In this document: one piece after another, positions 17,296-26,020 of the stretch | Layout of the letters: each line of letters begins with the position of its first letter | Position numbering within the stretch: position 1 is the stretch's first letter | Assembly (NCBI GenBank): GCA_015066705.1 | Contig: SVNV01000004.1 | Location: 36,088-100,087 of the forward strand | Source: Ruminococcus sp. | GTDB taxonomy: Bacteria; Bacillota; Clostridia; Oscillospirales; Ruminococcaceae | Direction of reading: 5' to 3' | Length of the DNA stretch: 64,000 bases | Made by a program: the position numbers and the translations under genes | Notes under the pieces: model-generated | Database searches by the model: none | The model's input: the letters and a program-made list of their open reading frames with translations, nothing else | Told to the model about the DNA's origin: nothing

Positions 17296-18984
17296 CTACA
17301 TTGATTCAGGACAGGTAATCTTGAGCATATCAAGAATATTCTTGATAATCTGCTTAACTGCACCGCAAAGTCCAAGTCTTGCCTGCATGATTTCTTCGCT
17401 TTCTCCCTTTACTCTGCACTGTGAATAGAACTTGTGGAACATTGTTGCGATTTCCACAGCGTATCTTGTCATCTTTGCAGGGTCGTAAGCCTTAGCCGAC
17501 TCGTTCACCACATTTGGAAGTGTCGCAATATACTTGATAAGTTCTCTTTCTTCGGCAGTTTTGAGATTTTTAGCCATTTCCGCTGTAAAGCTACAAGCCT
17601 TAACACCTTCCTCTTCAAGACCTCTGAAAATAGAACAGATTCTTGCGTGAGCATACTGAACATAGTAAACAGGATTCTGTGAAGTCTGTGAAACAGCCAA
17701 ATCAAGGTCAAAGTCAAAATGTGAATTTGGTTCTCTCAGATTGAAGAAAAATCTTGCAGCATCAATAGGAATTTCCTCAAGCAGAGTTGACAAGGTAATT
17801 GCCTTGCCACTTCTCTTTGAAAGCTTGTACTTTTCCCCGTCCTTGATAAGGTTAACCATCTGCATAATTACCATATCAAGTCTGTCAGGATTAACTCCCA
17901 GAGCCTGCATAGCAGCCTTCATACGAGGAATGTAACCGTGGTGGTCAGCACCGAGAATGTCAATAGCTGTGTCAAACTTTCTTGTAACAAGCTTGTTATA
18001 GTGGTATGCAATATCAGGTACAAAGTAAGTAGGAATACCATTTTCACGGACTAAAACTCTGTCCTTGTCGTCGCCAAGCTCACTTGACTTAAACCACAAA
18101 GCTCCGTCAGTTTCATATGTGTATCCGCTTTCCTTGAGCTTTTCAATAATTTCAGCAACAGCCCCACCACCGTGAAGCTCGCTTTCCTTAAACCATCTGT
18201 CGTAGGTAATTCTGTATTTACCCAAATCCTTTTCGAGATTTTCAATATTTATAGGAAGTGCATAATCACAAAGTGCCTGACGTCTTTCTTCGCTGTCAGC
18301 CTCAACATACTTATCGCCATTTATTTCTGCGAAATTCTTAGCGTGATTTACAATATCCTCGCCGTGGTAAGCGTCCTCAGGCATTTCAATACCCTCTTTG
18401 TAAAGCTGGAGGTATCTTGTTTCAAGTGAGGTCTTGAATTTTTCAATCTGGTTTCCTGCATCGTTTACATAAAACTCACGCTTAACCTCGTAGCCTGCCT
18501 TTTCAAGCACAGCCGCAAGGCAGTCACCGATAGCGCCACCTCTTGCGTTACCGATATGCATAGGGCCGGTAGGGTTTGCAGAAACAAATTCCACAAGCAC
18601 ACTTTTTCCGGCACCCATATCAGTATTTCCGTAAGCTTCGCCCTCGTCCATAACATTCTTTACAACTTCACCAAACCACTTGTCTGAGAAAAAGAAGTTT
18701 ATAAAGCCAGCGCCTGCAACCTCACACTTTCCAAAAAAGCTACCATCAAGGTCAACCTTTGTAAGAATTTTATCAGCAATCATTCTTGGTGCCATTCTGA
18801 AAGCTCTTGCACAAACCATAGCAACGTTAGTTGACATATCGCCATTTTTAGCATCGGCAGGGATTTCCACATTAAAAGCCGGAATTTCCACATCATTAAG
18901 CTCGCCGTCAGCAACAAGCTGTGAAAGTGCCTTTGAAATTATTACCTTTACTTCCTCTGAGGCAGTCTTGATTAAATTCGCCAT
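17296..18984 (-). CDS. argS: Arginyl-tRNA synthetase
   Basis: 562 residues, normal for bacterial ArgRS. The N-terminal additional domain (about 1-115) precedes the HIGH-box region FVSANPTGPMHIGNARGGAI. A KMSKS-equivalent loop reads YKLSKRSGKAITL, and the C terminus is the DALR anticodon-binding domain with YVQYAHARICSIFR. It charges tRNA-Arg. It follows a DUF1934 (YwiB-like) gene by about 28 bp, an arrangement also known in Bacillus (ywiB-argS). AAAGGACTGTTATTT precedes the ATG. Confidence 0.98.
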   Translation of the reverse strand: MANLIKTASEEVKVIISKALSQLVADGELNDVEIPAFNVEIPADAKNGDMSTNVAMVCARAFRMAPRMIADKILTKVDLDGSFFGKCEVAGAGFINFFFSDKWFGEVVKNVMDEGEAYGNTDMGAGKSVLVEFVSANPTGPMHIGNARGGAIGDCLAAVLEKAGYEVKREFYVNDAGNQIEKFKTSLETRYLQLYKEGIEMPEDAYHGEDIVNHAKNFAEINGDKYVEADSEERRQALCDYALPINIENLEKDLGKYRITYDRWFKESELHGGGAVAEIIEKLKESGYTYETDGALWFKSSELGDDKDRVLVRENGIPTYFVPDIAYHYNKLVTRKFDTAIDILGADHHGYIPRMKAAMQALGVNPDRLDMVIMQMVNLIKDGEKYKLSKRSGKAITLSTLLEEIPIDAARFFFNLREPNSHFDFDLDLAVSQTSQNPVYYVQYAHARICSIFRGLEEEGVKACSFTAEMAKNLKTAEERELIKYIATLPNVVNESAKAYDPAKMTRYAVEIATMFHKFYSQCRVKGESEEIMQARLGLCGAVKQIIKNILDMLKITCPESM

Positions 18985-19012
18985 AAATAACAGTCCTTTT
19001 CTAAATTATTGT

Positions 19013-19432
19013 CTATTTAACATCAATGTTTATTTCAAAATCTCCGATATAGCTTGCATTTATATCAAGCACGTATGAAAATTTAAGCGTTCCGCCATTT
19101 TCATCGAGAGTTGATTTTATATCCTGCGCATTCACACCGATTGTGAAATCCCCGTATGGAGTGCCGTATCGACAAAAATGCTTTTTACCTTTTTCGATAA
19201 TAAGCTGACTTGACGCAGCACCTTTTCTTTCCATAATAACCTTGTCCTGAAAAAAAACCTCAAGAGTAGTAACCGACCCTTCAAAGCCTGTCGCTTCCGA
19301 CTCTTCGTAGGAAATAACAAATCTGTCGTCTTTCACAAAAAGCTTTCCCTTTGTAAAAAGCTCAGTTGATTGCTTTTCATTTCCGTCAGATTGGGTGCTG
19401 ATGAGAGTTATATTTACATCTTTGGAATTCAA
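19013..19432 (-). CDS. DUF1934 family protein (YwiB-like beta-barrel)
   Basis: About 139 residues, matching the small lipocalin-like DUF1934/YwiB family in length and pattern (LISTQSDGNEKQSTELFTKG; TTLEVFFQDKVIMERKG; YGTPYGDFTIGV; GGTLKFSYVLDIN). No biochemical function is established for the family. I choose TTG 19432, seven bases after AAGGAG. The longer frame from ATG 19465 starts at or before the predicted transcription start (about 19463). It is first in an operon with argS. Confidence 0.85.
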   Translation of the reverse strand: MNSKDVNITLISTQSDGNEKQSTELFTKGKLFVKDDRFVISYEESEATGFEGSVTTLEVFFQDKVIMERKGAASSQLIIEKGKKHFCRYGTPYGDFTIGVNAQDIKSTLDENGGTLKFSYVLDINASYIGDFEINIDVK

Positions 19433-19469
19433 TTTAATGCTCCTTTTCAAAAAATAGTCACACATATGA

Positions 19470-19498
19470 ATTATAGCACATTATTATTCAATTTGCAA
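19470..19498 (-). promoter_or_regulatory. Promoter of the DUF1934-argS operon
   Basis: Minus strand: TTGCAA, 17-bp spacer, TATAAT. The predicted start near 19463 supports the downstream TTG start codon. Confidence 0.8.
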
Positions 19499-19616
19499 CC
19501 GTAAAAATCGGGAATAAACTGCCAAATTTACGGAGAATCCTGCGTATTAAATTGACTTTTCAGATAGTTTCAGGCATAAAAAGAAGCTGAAACTTTCAGC
19601 AAAAAAGAAAAAAGGC

Positions 19617-19645
19617 TTGCAAAAAGCCTTAAAGTATGCTACAAT
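19617..19645 (+). promoter_or_regulatory. Promoter of tRNA-Ser
   Basis: TTGCAA, 17-bp spacer, TACAAT. Transcription would start about 9 nt before the mature tRNA. Confidence 0.8.
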
Positions 19646-19660
19646 ATCTTGGTGAAATAC

Positions 19661-19751
19661 GGAGATGTATCGAAGTGGTCATAACGAGAACGACTCGAAA
19701 TCGTTTGAACGGTAACACGTTCCGTGGGTTCGAATCCCACCATCTCCGCCA
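19661..19751 (+). tRNA. tRNA-Ser(CGA), CCA encoded
   Basis: The acceptor stem GGAGATG / CATCTCC is followed by discriminator G and an encoded CCA. The anticodon arm AACGA-CTCGAAA-TCGTT gives anticodon CGA (reads UCG). A long variable arm (about 19708-19724) marks it as a serine tRNA. The T-arm is GTGGG-TTCGAAT-CCCAC. The whole cloverleaf pairs cleanly. Confidence 0.95.
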
Positions 19752-19754
19752 GAA

Positions 19755-19793
19755 AATAAAGTCATTACCTTCAGGTAATGGCTTTATTTTTTT
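19755..19793 (+). terminator. Terminator of tRNA-Ser
   Basis: A 15-16 bp stem (AAATAAAGTCATTACC / GGTAATGGCTTTATTT, one G-T wobble) with loop TTCA, followed by TTTTTTT. Confidence 0.85.
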
Positions 19794-20054
19794 GTGAAGT
19801 GGATTCGAACCCGAGAGGGCTACGAGCGTTAAGAAAACAGTCCGGTGGACTGTTTTTAGTGAGTAGTGCGAAGCACCCTTGTGGTGCGAGCAGTTAGTAT
19901 GCGAAGCAGACGGCGAATCCCACCATCTCCGCCAGCAAACGTGACGTTTGCATCCACCTCCCTCGCAGAGAAATCTGTGGGGGAGTTTTTATTTTGTGTC
20001 GCTCAGGGTTTTCAATCAGTTATGAATACGACAACAAACGGATATCTGAAAAGG
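19794..20054 (+). repeat. tRNA-linked structured segment with duplicated tRNA-Ser 3' end
   Basis: The 21 bases at 19914-19934 are identical to the tRNA-Ser 3' end at 19731-19751 (T-loop to CCA), 183 bp apart. The segment between has hairpins AACAGTCC-GGT-GGACTGTT (about 19838-19857) and GCACC..GGTGC (about 19872-19887). It also contains GGATTCGAACCC at about 19801, itself tRNA T-arm-like. Immediately after the duplicate, 19935-19970 contains a GCAAACG-TGA-CGTTTGC palindrome related to the second repeat family. No protein is convincingly encoded. Confidence 0.6.
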
Positions 20055-20083
20055 TTGCGGTTTTTTATTTGTTGTGGTATAAT
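20055..20083 (+). promoter_or_regulatory. Promoter of the 54-residue membrane protein
   Basis: TTGCGG, 17-bp spacer, TATAAT. It is followed 27 nt later by GGAGA and the ATG at 20120. Confidence 0.75.
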
Positions 20084-20119
20084 TAGTTTGATAAATTAGA
20101 ATTTGTAGGAGAGATAATT

Positions 20120-20284
20120 ATGAGCAGCAAAGGAATATTAATATTGGCAATTATATGGATTATTTTTTCGCCAGCTTGGTTTTGGGCTGAAAACACTGCG
20201 ATGGGTATTATATGGTTATGCGCTGGAGTTACTGAATTAATCATCGCATTAATAAGGCACAATAAAGAGAAGAAAAGTAAGTAA
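20120..20284 (+). CDS. Small two-helix membrane protein (54 aa), unknown function
   Basis: A 54-residue frame with its own promoter and ribosome binding site (GTAGGAGAGATAATT before ATG). The first hydrophobic helix is about residues 6-22 (ILILAIIWIIFSPAWFW), then AENTAM, then a second helix about 29-45. A strongly basic tail (RHNKEKKSK) suggests a cytoplasmic C terminus. I do not recognise it. It stands alone between tRNA-Ser and the converging TIR-like gene. Unlike its neighbours, it sits next to the duplicated tRNA 3' end, which fits arrival with a tRNA-targeted element, but this is inference. Confidence 0.65.
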   Translation: MSSKGILILAIIWIIFSPAWFWAENTAMGIIWLCAGVTELIIALIRHNKEKKSK

Positions 20285-20310
20285 ACTCCAATTTCTCAAA
20301 CATAATAAAT

Positions 20311-20341
20311 ACAACAAAACCCCCACCTTAAAAGATGGGGG
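20311..20341 (-). terminator. Terminator of the TIR-like gene
   Basis: Minus strand: CCCCCATCTT / AAGGTGGGGG (one G-U pair), short loop, then TTTTGTTGTATTT. It lies 10 nt beyond the stop. Confidence 0.8.
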
Positions 20342-20350
20342 CTGATGTCG

Positions 20351-22453
20351 TTATTCTTCGTCTTCTTTAAGAAGGAAATCGTAGTTTTTAGGCATTGATG
20401 AAAGCATATGTCTTCTACAGTCGTCAGGGTCTGTGAAAATATATCTTACTCTGTACCACGCACCGCTATCGCAAACCTTACAATGTCCGTGAGTAGTCTT
20501 CTTAGTGTTTCCGCAGGTAGCACAAATAATAACATCTCCGACCTCGTCAAGCTTGTCTTCCAGCTTTTCATATTCCTTCTTGTATTTTGCATTCTTTCTC
20601 TTATATTTCTTATATGCGTTCTTTTCAACCGTACGCTTTCTCAAATCAGAACAGCCATAAGCAACTACCAGAACGATAATTACCAGTGCCGAAATTCCGA
20701 ATGCAATAGCACAGGTTTTCATAGATTTCTGCATATATTCCTTCAAAAGTCCGAAACAGATAAATCCGTCAATCGCAAGAAGTGCAATGGCAAGAAGCAT
20801 CATCTTAACCGGTTCAATACGCCTCAGAGCCTTCTGCTTTTCAATAGCCTCAGTTTCAAGATTTGAAAGCTCATTATGCATACTATCCAATTTTTCACTG
20901 ATAGCTTTATACTGTTCAACATAAGGCTTACGTCTCTTCTCAATGTATTCATAACGGCTGTTTTCTTTTTCAACAACGCTCTTGTTTTTCTCAATAAGCT
21001 TGTCAAGATTCATTCTTTCTGCGTCATTTGCGTACGCATATGCCTTTTTGAAAAGCTCGTCGTTCTGAATAATAAACTTGATATTAGCGTTTAGAATTTC
21101 TTCAAAGCTCTTGTAATTACGGCTGGCAAGGAATTTACACAGATACGCCTGAGAAGATTCAGGATTTCCTATAAGTTCCTGAGTAGCAAGTCTTGTGGCC
21201 TCAGTAAATTCGCCCTCTGAAAGCCACATAAACGCTCTGTCAAGAAGCGAGCTGTTGCTTCTTACCATCTTTTCGTAAGCAGCCTTTTCCTTACCTGTTG
21301 CAAGACTGAAAGCCTTTTCGAAATATGTATTTTCAAGAAGTGCAAACTTAAATCTGCCCTTCATAGCATCTTTTTCACGGATTTTCTGCTGAACGAGGAA
21401 CTTTCCGAAATAAGCTCTTGAGCTCTTCGGATAGATGCTGATTGCCTTGTCGAGAATACTGTCAGCTTTATCCCAGCTCTTTTCTTCAATACAGTCAAAT
21501 CCCTTTTCAATCATTGTATCAGCTGTTGAAAGGAAAGCCTTATTCTTTTCACGCTTTTTAAATGAAGTAATAAAATACTCAACGTCGCCTATAAGCTCTT
21601 TAAGACCGTTATAGGACTTTGCGTCGTAGGATTTAGCTTCGTTAAACTCGTTAGGAAGCTCATTACTTGCCATTTCCTTATAGCAAACAAACAACGCCTT
21701 GCTGTCATTGTTGAATGCATAATCAAGATAGCTGTCCCAGACCTGTCTTACGTCGTTAGCGTAGAAATTCTGGTTACTAGTACCAACAGCAATCATAGCT
21801 TTAGCACTATTAAGAACACCGTCAATATACGAATTATAAACCGCACCCAGACGTTCTCTCTGACCGCTGCCCATAAGAACAACCTTCAGATTACAGTCAC
21901 AAAGCTCATTATAAATTCCCTGTGCAAGCACAGCGTCAGAAGTCTTAAGACCATCAGCATCCTTTTCAAGATAGCTGATAACTACATCACAGGAAGCATT
22001 AACACCATTCTGTCTGAAGGCTTCAACCTGCAAAGCGTCAATAGTATCAGCTTCTGCTCTCAGTAATTCCTTACCGAGGTCGTCGCATCTTTCAAGTGCA
22101 CGCTTATAGTTTACGTCGTCGTAAACGCTGTCAAGAGAAGTTCTCTGACTACAAGCAACTCTTTCCTGAGATTCTCCGTTTGTTTCATAAGTAATACCAT
22201 ACTTACAAAGGCACATTCCCCAGAAGCCTTCAGCTTCTTCAGGATAGTCAATAATTGCTGTTCTGAAATCAGATTCAGCTTCAGCAAATTCACCTTTGAT
22301 TCTGTGACCGTTAGCACGGTTTATAAGCTTAAGAAGGTCATCTATATCCGAACATACCGTCTGTTTTGCACCACAGCATTTACAATCATAAACACTGCGT
22401 TCCTCTGTAAGCTCTATGTACGCACCGCACATTTTACACTTGAACGAGTTCAC
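20351..22453 (-). CDS. Zinc-ribbon / TIR-like / TPR-like membrane protein
   Basis: About 700 residues. Order: an N-terminal zinc ribbon (FKCKMCGAYIEL .. YDCKCCGAKQ, about 4-33); a TPR-like helical pair; a TIR-like fold at about 153-283 (CDVVISYLEKDADG, VLAQGIYNEL, LNSAKAMIAVGTS); TPR/Sel1-like repeats at about 320-460 (KADSILDKAISIYPKSSRAY); a coiled coil; two membrane helices near 565-615; and a C-terminal zinc ribbon (CATCGNTKKTTHGHCKVC). Related clostridial TIR proteins have an acidic residue just before the Trp of the last TIR helix. Here that segment reads DVRQVWDSYL, so NAD hydrolysis is uncertain. The start is GTG 22453, seven bases after AAGGAG. Function unknown; signalling or defence are possibilities. 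Confidence 0.7.
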   Translation of the reverse strand: MNSFKCKMCGAYIELTEERSVYDCKCCGAKQTVCSDIDDLLKLINRANGHRIKGEFAEAESDFRTAIIDYPEEAEGFWGMCLCKYGITYETNGESQERVACSQRTSLDSVYDDVNYKRALERCDDLGKELLRAEADTIDALQVEAFRQNGVNASCDVVISYLEKDADGLKTSDAVLAQGIYNELCDCNLKVVLMGSGQRERLGAVYNSYIDGVLNSAKAMIAVGTSNQNFYANDVRQVWDSYLDYAFNNDSKALFVCYKEMASNELPNEFNEAKSYDAKSYNGLKELIGDVEYFITSFKKREKNKAFLSTADTMIEKGFDCIEEKSWDKADSILDKAISIYPKSSRAYFGKFLVQQKIREKDAMKGRFKFALLENTYFEKAFSLATGKEKAAYEKMVRSNSSLLDRAFMWLSEGEFTEATRLATQELIGNPESSQAYLCKFLASRNYKSFEEILNANIKFIIQNDELFKKAYAYANDAERMNLDKLIEKNKSVVEKENSRYEYIEKRRKPYVEQYKAISEKLDSMHNELSNLETEAIEKQKALRRIEPVKMMLLAIALLAIDGFICFGLLKEYMQKSMKTCAIAFGISALVIIVLVVAYGCSDLRKRTVEKNAYKKYKRKNAKYKKEYEKLEDKLDEVGDVIICATCGNTKKTTHGHCKVCDSGAWYRVRYIFTDPDDCRRHMLSSMPKNYDFLLKEDEE

Positions 22454-22507
22454 TATATCACTCCTTTTGCACAAAAAAGTGCATAATTCGCCTTAATATT
22501 TATTAAA

Positions 22508-22536
22508 ATTATACTACATTTACCAACCTTTGTCAA
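22508..22536 (-). promoter_or_regulatory. Consensus promoter of the TIR-like gene
   Basis: Minus strand: TTGACA, 17-bp spacer, TATAAT, a perfect sigma-A match. The leader is about 48 nt. Confidence 0.88.
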
Positions 22537-22559
22537 TGTATTTTGTAAAAACAATGTAA

Positions 22560-22596
22560 AATCGGCTGTTCTCACAAAAAGAACAGCCGTTTTTTA
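22560..22596 (-). terminator. Terminator after araD
   Basis: A 10-bp stem CGGCTGTTCT / AGAACAGCCG with a 7-nt loop. T runs lie on both sides, stronger on the plus strand. It lies about 90 nt past the araD stop. Confidence 0.65.
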
Positions 22597-22683
22597 TCAA
22601 TTAGTACATCATTTTTTAATTTTATTATGAAAAACGACGAAAATATGATAATTTTAACATCATCAACACAACGCAAATTAAAA

Positions 22684-23376
22684 TTATTTCTGACCGTAAT
22701 ATGCATTTTCTCCGTGTTTTCTCAGATAATGCCTGTCAAGAAGCTCCTGCTGCATTCTTTTTACATCAGAATTTATGCTCGTGGCGTGATAATTCATAAA
22801 AGCAATTTCTTCAAGCACAACTGCATTATGTACAGCCTCCATAGCGTCCTTACCCCATGCAAAAGGGCCGTGGCTGAAAACAAGTACAGCCGGAATTTCA
22901 AGAGGATTTTTGCCCTCAAAGGCTTCAACAATAACCCTTCCTGTTTCAAGCTCATATTCTCCTGAAATTTCCTCAGTGGTCATAGCTCTTGTGCAAGGAA
23001 TTTCACCATAGAAATAATCGCCGTGAGTTGTTCCCATAGGAATAATTCCCATTCCTGCCTGTGCAAAGGAAGTCGCCCACCTGCTGTGAGTATGGACAAT
23101 TCCGCCTGTTCCCTCAAACTTTCTGTAAAGCTCAAGATGTGTCGGCGTGTCGCTTGATGGCTTGTATTTTCCTTCAACAACTTCCCCGTTCTTTAAATCA
23201 ACTACAACCATATCCTCTGCTGTCATAGTGTCATATTCTACACCCGACGGCTTTATAACAACAAGTCCCTTTTCCCTGTCAATTCCTGAAACATTTCCCC
23301 ATGTGAAGGTCACAAGTCCGTGTTTTGGTAAAAGCATATTCGCCTCAAAAACCTGCTTTTTAAGATTTTCAAGCAT
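22684..23376 (-). CDS. araD: L-ribulose-5-phosphate 4-epimerase
   Basis: 230 residues, full length for the class II aldolase/AraD family. Visible are [14 protein letters not shown] and [11 protein letters not shown] (phosphate binding), and the zinc ligands in [15 protein letters not shown] and [16 protein letters not shown] further metal ligand is [10 protein letters not shown]. It interconverts L-ribulose-5-phosphate and D-xylulose-5-phosphate. It begins one base after the kinase stop, so the pair is translationally coupled. Confidence 0.96.
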   Translation of the reverse strand: MLENLKKQVFEANMLLPKHGLVTFTWGNVSGIDREKGLVVIKPSGVEYDTMTAEDMVVVDLKNGEVVEGKYKPSSDTPTHLELYRKFEGTGGIVHTHSRWATSFAQAGMGIIPMGTTHGDYFYGEIPCTRAMTTEEISGEYELETGRVIVEAFEGKNPLEIPAVLVFSHGPFAWGKDAMEAVHNAVVLEEIAFMNYHATSINSDVKRMQQELLDRHYLRKHGENAYYGQK

Positions 23377-23377
23377 A

Positions 23378-24943
23378 TCAGATACCTACCTTTCCAGCAA
23401 TCTTTTCTGCTTCAAGTCCTGCTGTGTAGAATTTCATGTATTCGTCAAAGCCCTCTCTGCCCTTTTCTTCAGGATAAAGAACGCTTCTCTCCATCTTTTC
23501 AAAAACCTTTTTTTCAAGAAACTCGCTCAAAGTCATTTTGTCCTTCAAAATCATATATGAAGCTAAAATCGCCATTCCCCAAGCACCACCCTCGCCGGCA
23601 GTTTTCATAACACAGACAGGAGTATCAAGTGCATCTGCAAGAATCTGCTGTGCCACGCCCTCAACCTTAAAGAGTCCGCCGTGTCCCGAAAACATTTCAG
23701 CAGCAGCATTTTCCTTTTTAAAGAGAATGTCCATTCCGATTTTCAGGGTAGCCATTGTAGAATAAAGCTGACTTCTGAAAAAGTTACCAAGGGTGAATTT
23801 TGCCTCAGCATTTCTCATATACATAGGTCTGCCCTCTCTGACGTCAGCCACAGGCTCGCCGGAAATAAAGTTATAATTTACAATACCGCCGCAATCCTCA
23901 TCGCCATTCAAAGCATTCTTATAAAGCAATCTGTAAAGCTCTGATTTTGAAAGCTCATCTCCCAACAGCTTTGAAAACTCTCCGAAAATTCTTACCCAGC
24001 AGTCAATTTCGCTTGAGCAGTTATTACAATGGACCATCGCCACAGGATATCCGTCAGGTGTTGTAACCATATCAATTTCCATATATCTGTTTTTGAGGTT
24101 TTTTTCAAGAACAAGCATAGAAAAAATTGATGTACCTGCCGAAACATTACCTGTTCCTGCCTTTACGCTGTTTGTAGCAACCATTCCTGTACCTGCGTCA
24201 CCCTCCGGCGGACACACAGCAACACCGCTTTCAAGGTCGCCCTCCTCATCAAGAAGCAACGCACCCTCTTTTGTGAGATATAACCCCTCCTGACCTGCTG
24301 TCCATACCTCCGGAAACAGCTTTTCAAGTGTAAAGGTATACCCCTTTTCACACATCAGTTTGTCAAACTTCTCTGCCATTGAAACGTCGTATTTTCCGGC
24401 ATTTATAGGGAACATTCCCGACGCTTCTCCTACTCCCGCAACACGTTTTCCTGTGAGAAGATAGTTAATATAAACAGCAAGAGTTGTCACATAGGAAAGT
24501 CGTGAAAGATGCTCCTCTTTATTCAGAATTGCCTGATAAAGATGTGAAACACTCCATCTCTGTGGCACATTAAAATCGAAAGCTTCAGATAATTCTTCAG
24601 AAGCCACCTCAGTTGTGGTGTTTCTCCATGTTCTGAAAGGAACTAAAAGCTCACCCTTTTCGTCAAAAGCCATATAGCCGTGCATCATTGCAGAAATACC
24701 CATTGCACCCACTTTGGTCAGCTTGATACCAAACTTTTTATAAACGTCATTCTTAAGTGACTTGTAACAGCTTTTGAGTCCCGTGTGGATTTCCTCAAGA
24801 GAATAGCTCCAGTATCCGTCAACAAGCTTGTTTTCCCATTCATAGTCACCACTTGCAACAGGAGTGAAATCCTCATCAATCAATACAGCCTTGATTCTTG
24901 TTGAGCCAAATTCAATTCCAAGATAGGTTTTATTAAAGTCCAT
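23378..24943 (-). CDS. FGGY-family pentulose kinase (ribulokinase/xylulokinase type)
   Basis: About 521 residues. The actin-like ATPase fold starts [15 protein letters not shown] (phosphate 1 motif), with a central [17 protein letters not shown] and a C-terminal [20 protein letters not shown] adenosine-binding region. Because araD follows, L-ribulose is the likely substrate, but the sequence does not exclude D-xylulose. I use ATG 24943, five bases after GGAGG. The longer frame to 25015 adds 24 hydrophobic residues with no ribosome binding site. No arabinose isomerase or transporter is nearby. Confidence 0.87.
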   Translation of the reverse strand: MDFNKTYLGIEFGSTRIKAVLIDEDFTPVASGDYEWENKLVDGYWSYSLEEIHTGLKSCYKSLKNDVYKKFGIKLTKVGAMGISAMMHGYMAFDEKGELLVPFRTWRNTTTEVASEELSEAFDFNVPQRWSVSHLYQAILNKEEHLSRLSYVTTLAVYINYLLTGKRVAGVGEASGMFPINAGKYDVSMAEKFDKLMCEKGYTFTLEKLFPEVWTAGQEGLYLTKEGALLLDEEGDLESGVAVCPPEGDAGTGMVATNSVKAGTGNVSAGTSIFSMLVLEKNLKNRYMEIDMVTTPDGYPVAMVHCNNCSSEIDCWVRIFGEFSKLLGDELSKSELYRLLYKNALNGDEDCGGIVNYNFISGEPVADVREGRPMYMRNAEAKFTLGNFFRSQLYSTMATLKIGMDILFKKENAAAEMFSGHGGLFKVEGVAQQILADALDTPVCVMKTAGEGGAWGMAILASYMILKDKMTLSEFLEKKVFEKMERSVLYPEEKGREGFDEYMKFYTAGLEAEKIAGKVGI

Positions 24944-25003
24944 AAAAACCTCCAAAATGTAATACTTCAGAATAATTATCCTGCATTTTAGTAAAGTATA
25001 ACA

Positions 25004-25046
25004 TATAAAAAACAAAAAAGGAAGTCCTTTTACAAAAAGACTTCCT
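25004..25046 (-). terminator. Terminator of lysA-cysK
   Basis: Minus strand: stem AGGAAGTC / GACTTCCT (12-nt loop) followed by TTTTTTGTTTTTT, 12 nt after the cysK stop. Confidence 0.85.
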
Positions 25047-25057
25047 AAATTTATATA

Positions 25058-25990
25058 TTAATCATTTTCAAAAAGAGGTGTAGAGAAATATCTCTCAGCC
25101 GTGTCAGGTAAAACAGTAACAACTGTCTTTCCCTTGCCAAGCTTTTTAGCAAGCTTCTTTGCGGCGGCAACGTTTGTGCCTGCTGAAATACCGCACATGA
25201 TTCCCTCAAGTCTTGCCAAATCCTTAGCAGTTTCAATAGCTTCCTCGTCGGAAACAATATAAACCTCGCTGTAAATCTTAGTGTTTAAATTGTCAGGGAT
25301 AAATCCGTCACCGATACCCATCTGAAGATGTGTTCCGATTGTACCACCAGCCAGAATTGCGGCATTCTTAGGTTCAACCGCCCAGATTTCGATGTCAGGA
25401 TACTGCGCCTTCAAAACCTCACCAATTCCGCTTATTGTTCCGCCTGTGCCAAATCCCGAACAGAATCCGTGAATTTCCTTACCGCTCTGCTCCAAGATTT
25501 CAAGACCTGTGTGGTGCTTGTGTGCAAGTGGATTTGCCTTGTTTTCAAACTGCTGTGGAATATAAACGTTAGGGTTTTCATCTCTCATCTTGTAAGCAGT
25601 TCTCAGACATTCGTCCATACAGTCACCGATGTTTCCCTCATCGTGAATAAGTACAACCTCTGCTCCGTAATGAGAAACAAGCATTCTTCTCTCACAGCTT
25701 ACCGAGTCAGGCATAATAATTACTGTCTTATATCCCTTGACTGCACCGATAAGCGCAAGACCTATTCCCTGATTACCACTTGTGGGCTCAACAATAATTG
25801 TATCCTTGTTGATAAGTCCCTGCTTTTCGGCAGTAGTAATCATATTGTAGGCTGTTCTTGTCTTGATTGAACCGCCAACATTAAGTCCCTCAAACTTGAC
25901 TAAAATCTCCGCACTGTCCTCGTCAACCATTCTGTTGAGTCTGATAAGCGGGGTGTGCCCGATTACATCAAGAATACTGTTACTAATCAT
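25058..25990 (-). CDS. cysK: Cysteine synthase (O-acetylserine sulfhydrylase)
   Basis: 310 residues of the fold-type II PLP family. The PLP lysine is Lys43 in GGSIKTRTA (most CysK have GGSvKDR). The substrate loop is PTSGNQGIGLAL, the phosphate cup is GFGTGGTISGIGEVL, and the C-terminal TVLPDTAERYFST is diagnostic of CysK. It makes L-cysteine from O-acetylserine and sulfide. It lies 30 bp downstream of lysA in the same transcript. Confidence 0.95.
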   Translation of the reverse strand: MISNSILDVIGHTPLIRLNRMVDEDSAEILVKFEGLNVGGSIKTRTAYNMITTAEKQGLINKDTIIVEPTSGNQGIGLALIGAVKGYKTVIIMPDSVSCERRMLVSHYGAEVVLIHDEGNIGDCMDECLRTAYKMRDENPNVYIPQQFENKANPLAHKHHTGLEILEQSGKEIHGFCSGFGTGGTISGIGEVLKAQYPDIEIWAVEPKNAAILAGGTIGTHLQMGIGDGFIPDNLNTKIYSEVYIVSDEEAIETAKDLARLEGIMCGISAGTNVAAAKKLAKKLGKGKTVVTVLPDTAERYFSTPLFEND

Positions 25991-26020
25991 AGAATTATGT
26001 CCTTCTTTCAGGATTTCCGC

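Noticed and set aside
19866..20099. 77-codon plus-strand frame after tRNA-Ser
   Set aside because: Covers the duplicated tRNA 3' end and the promoter of the 54-residue gene; no ribosome binding site.
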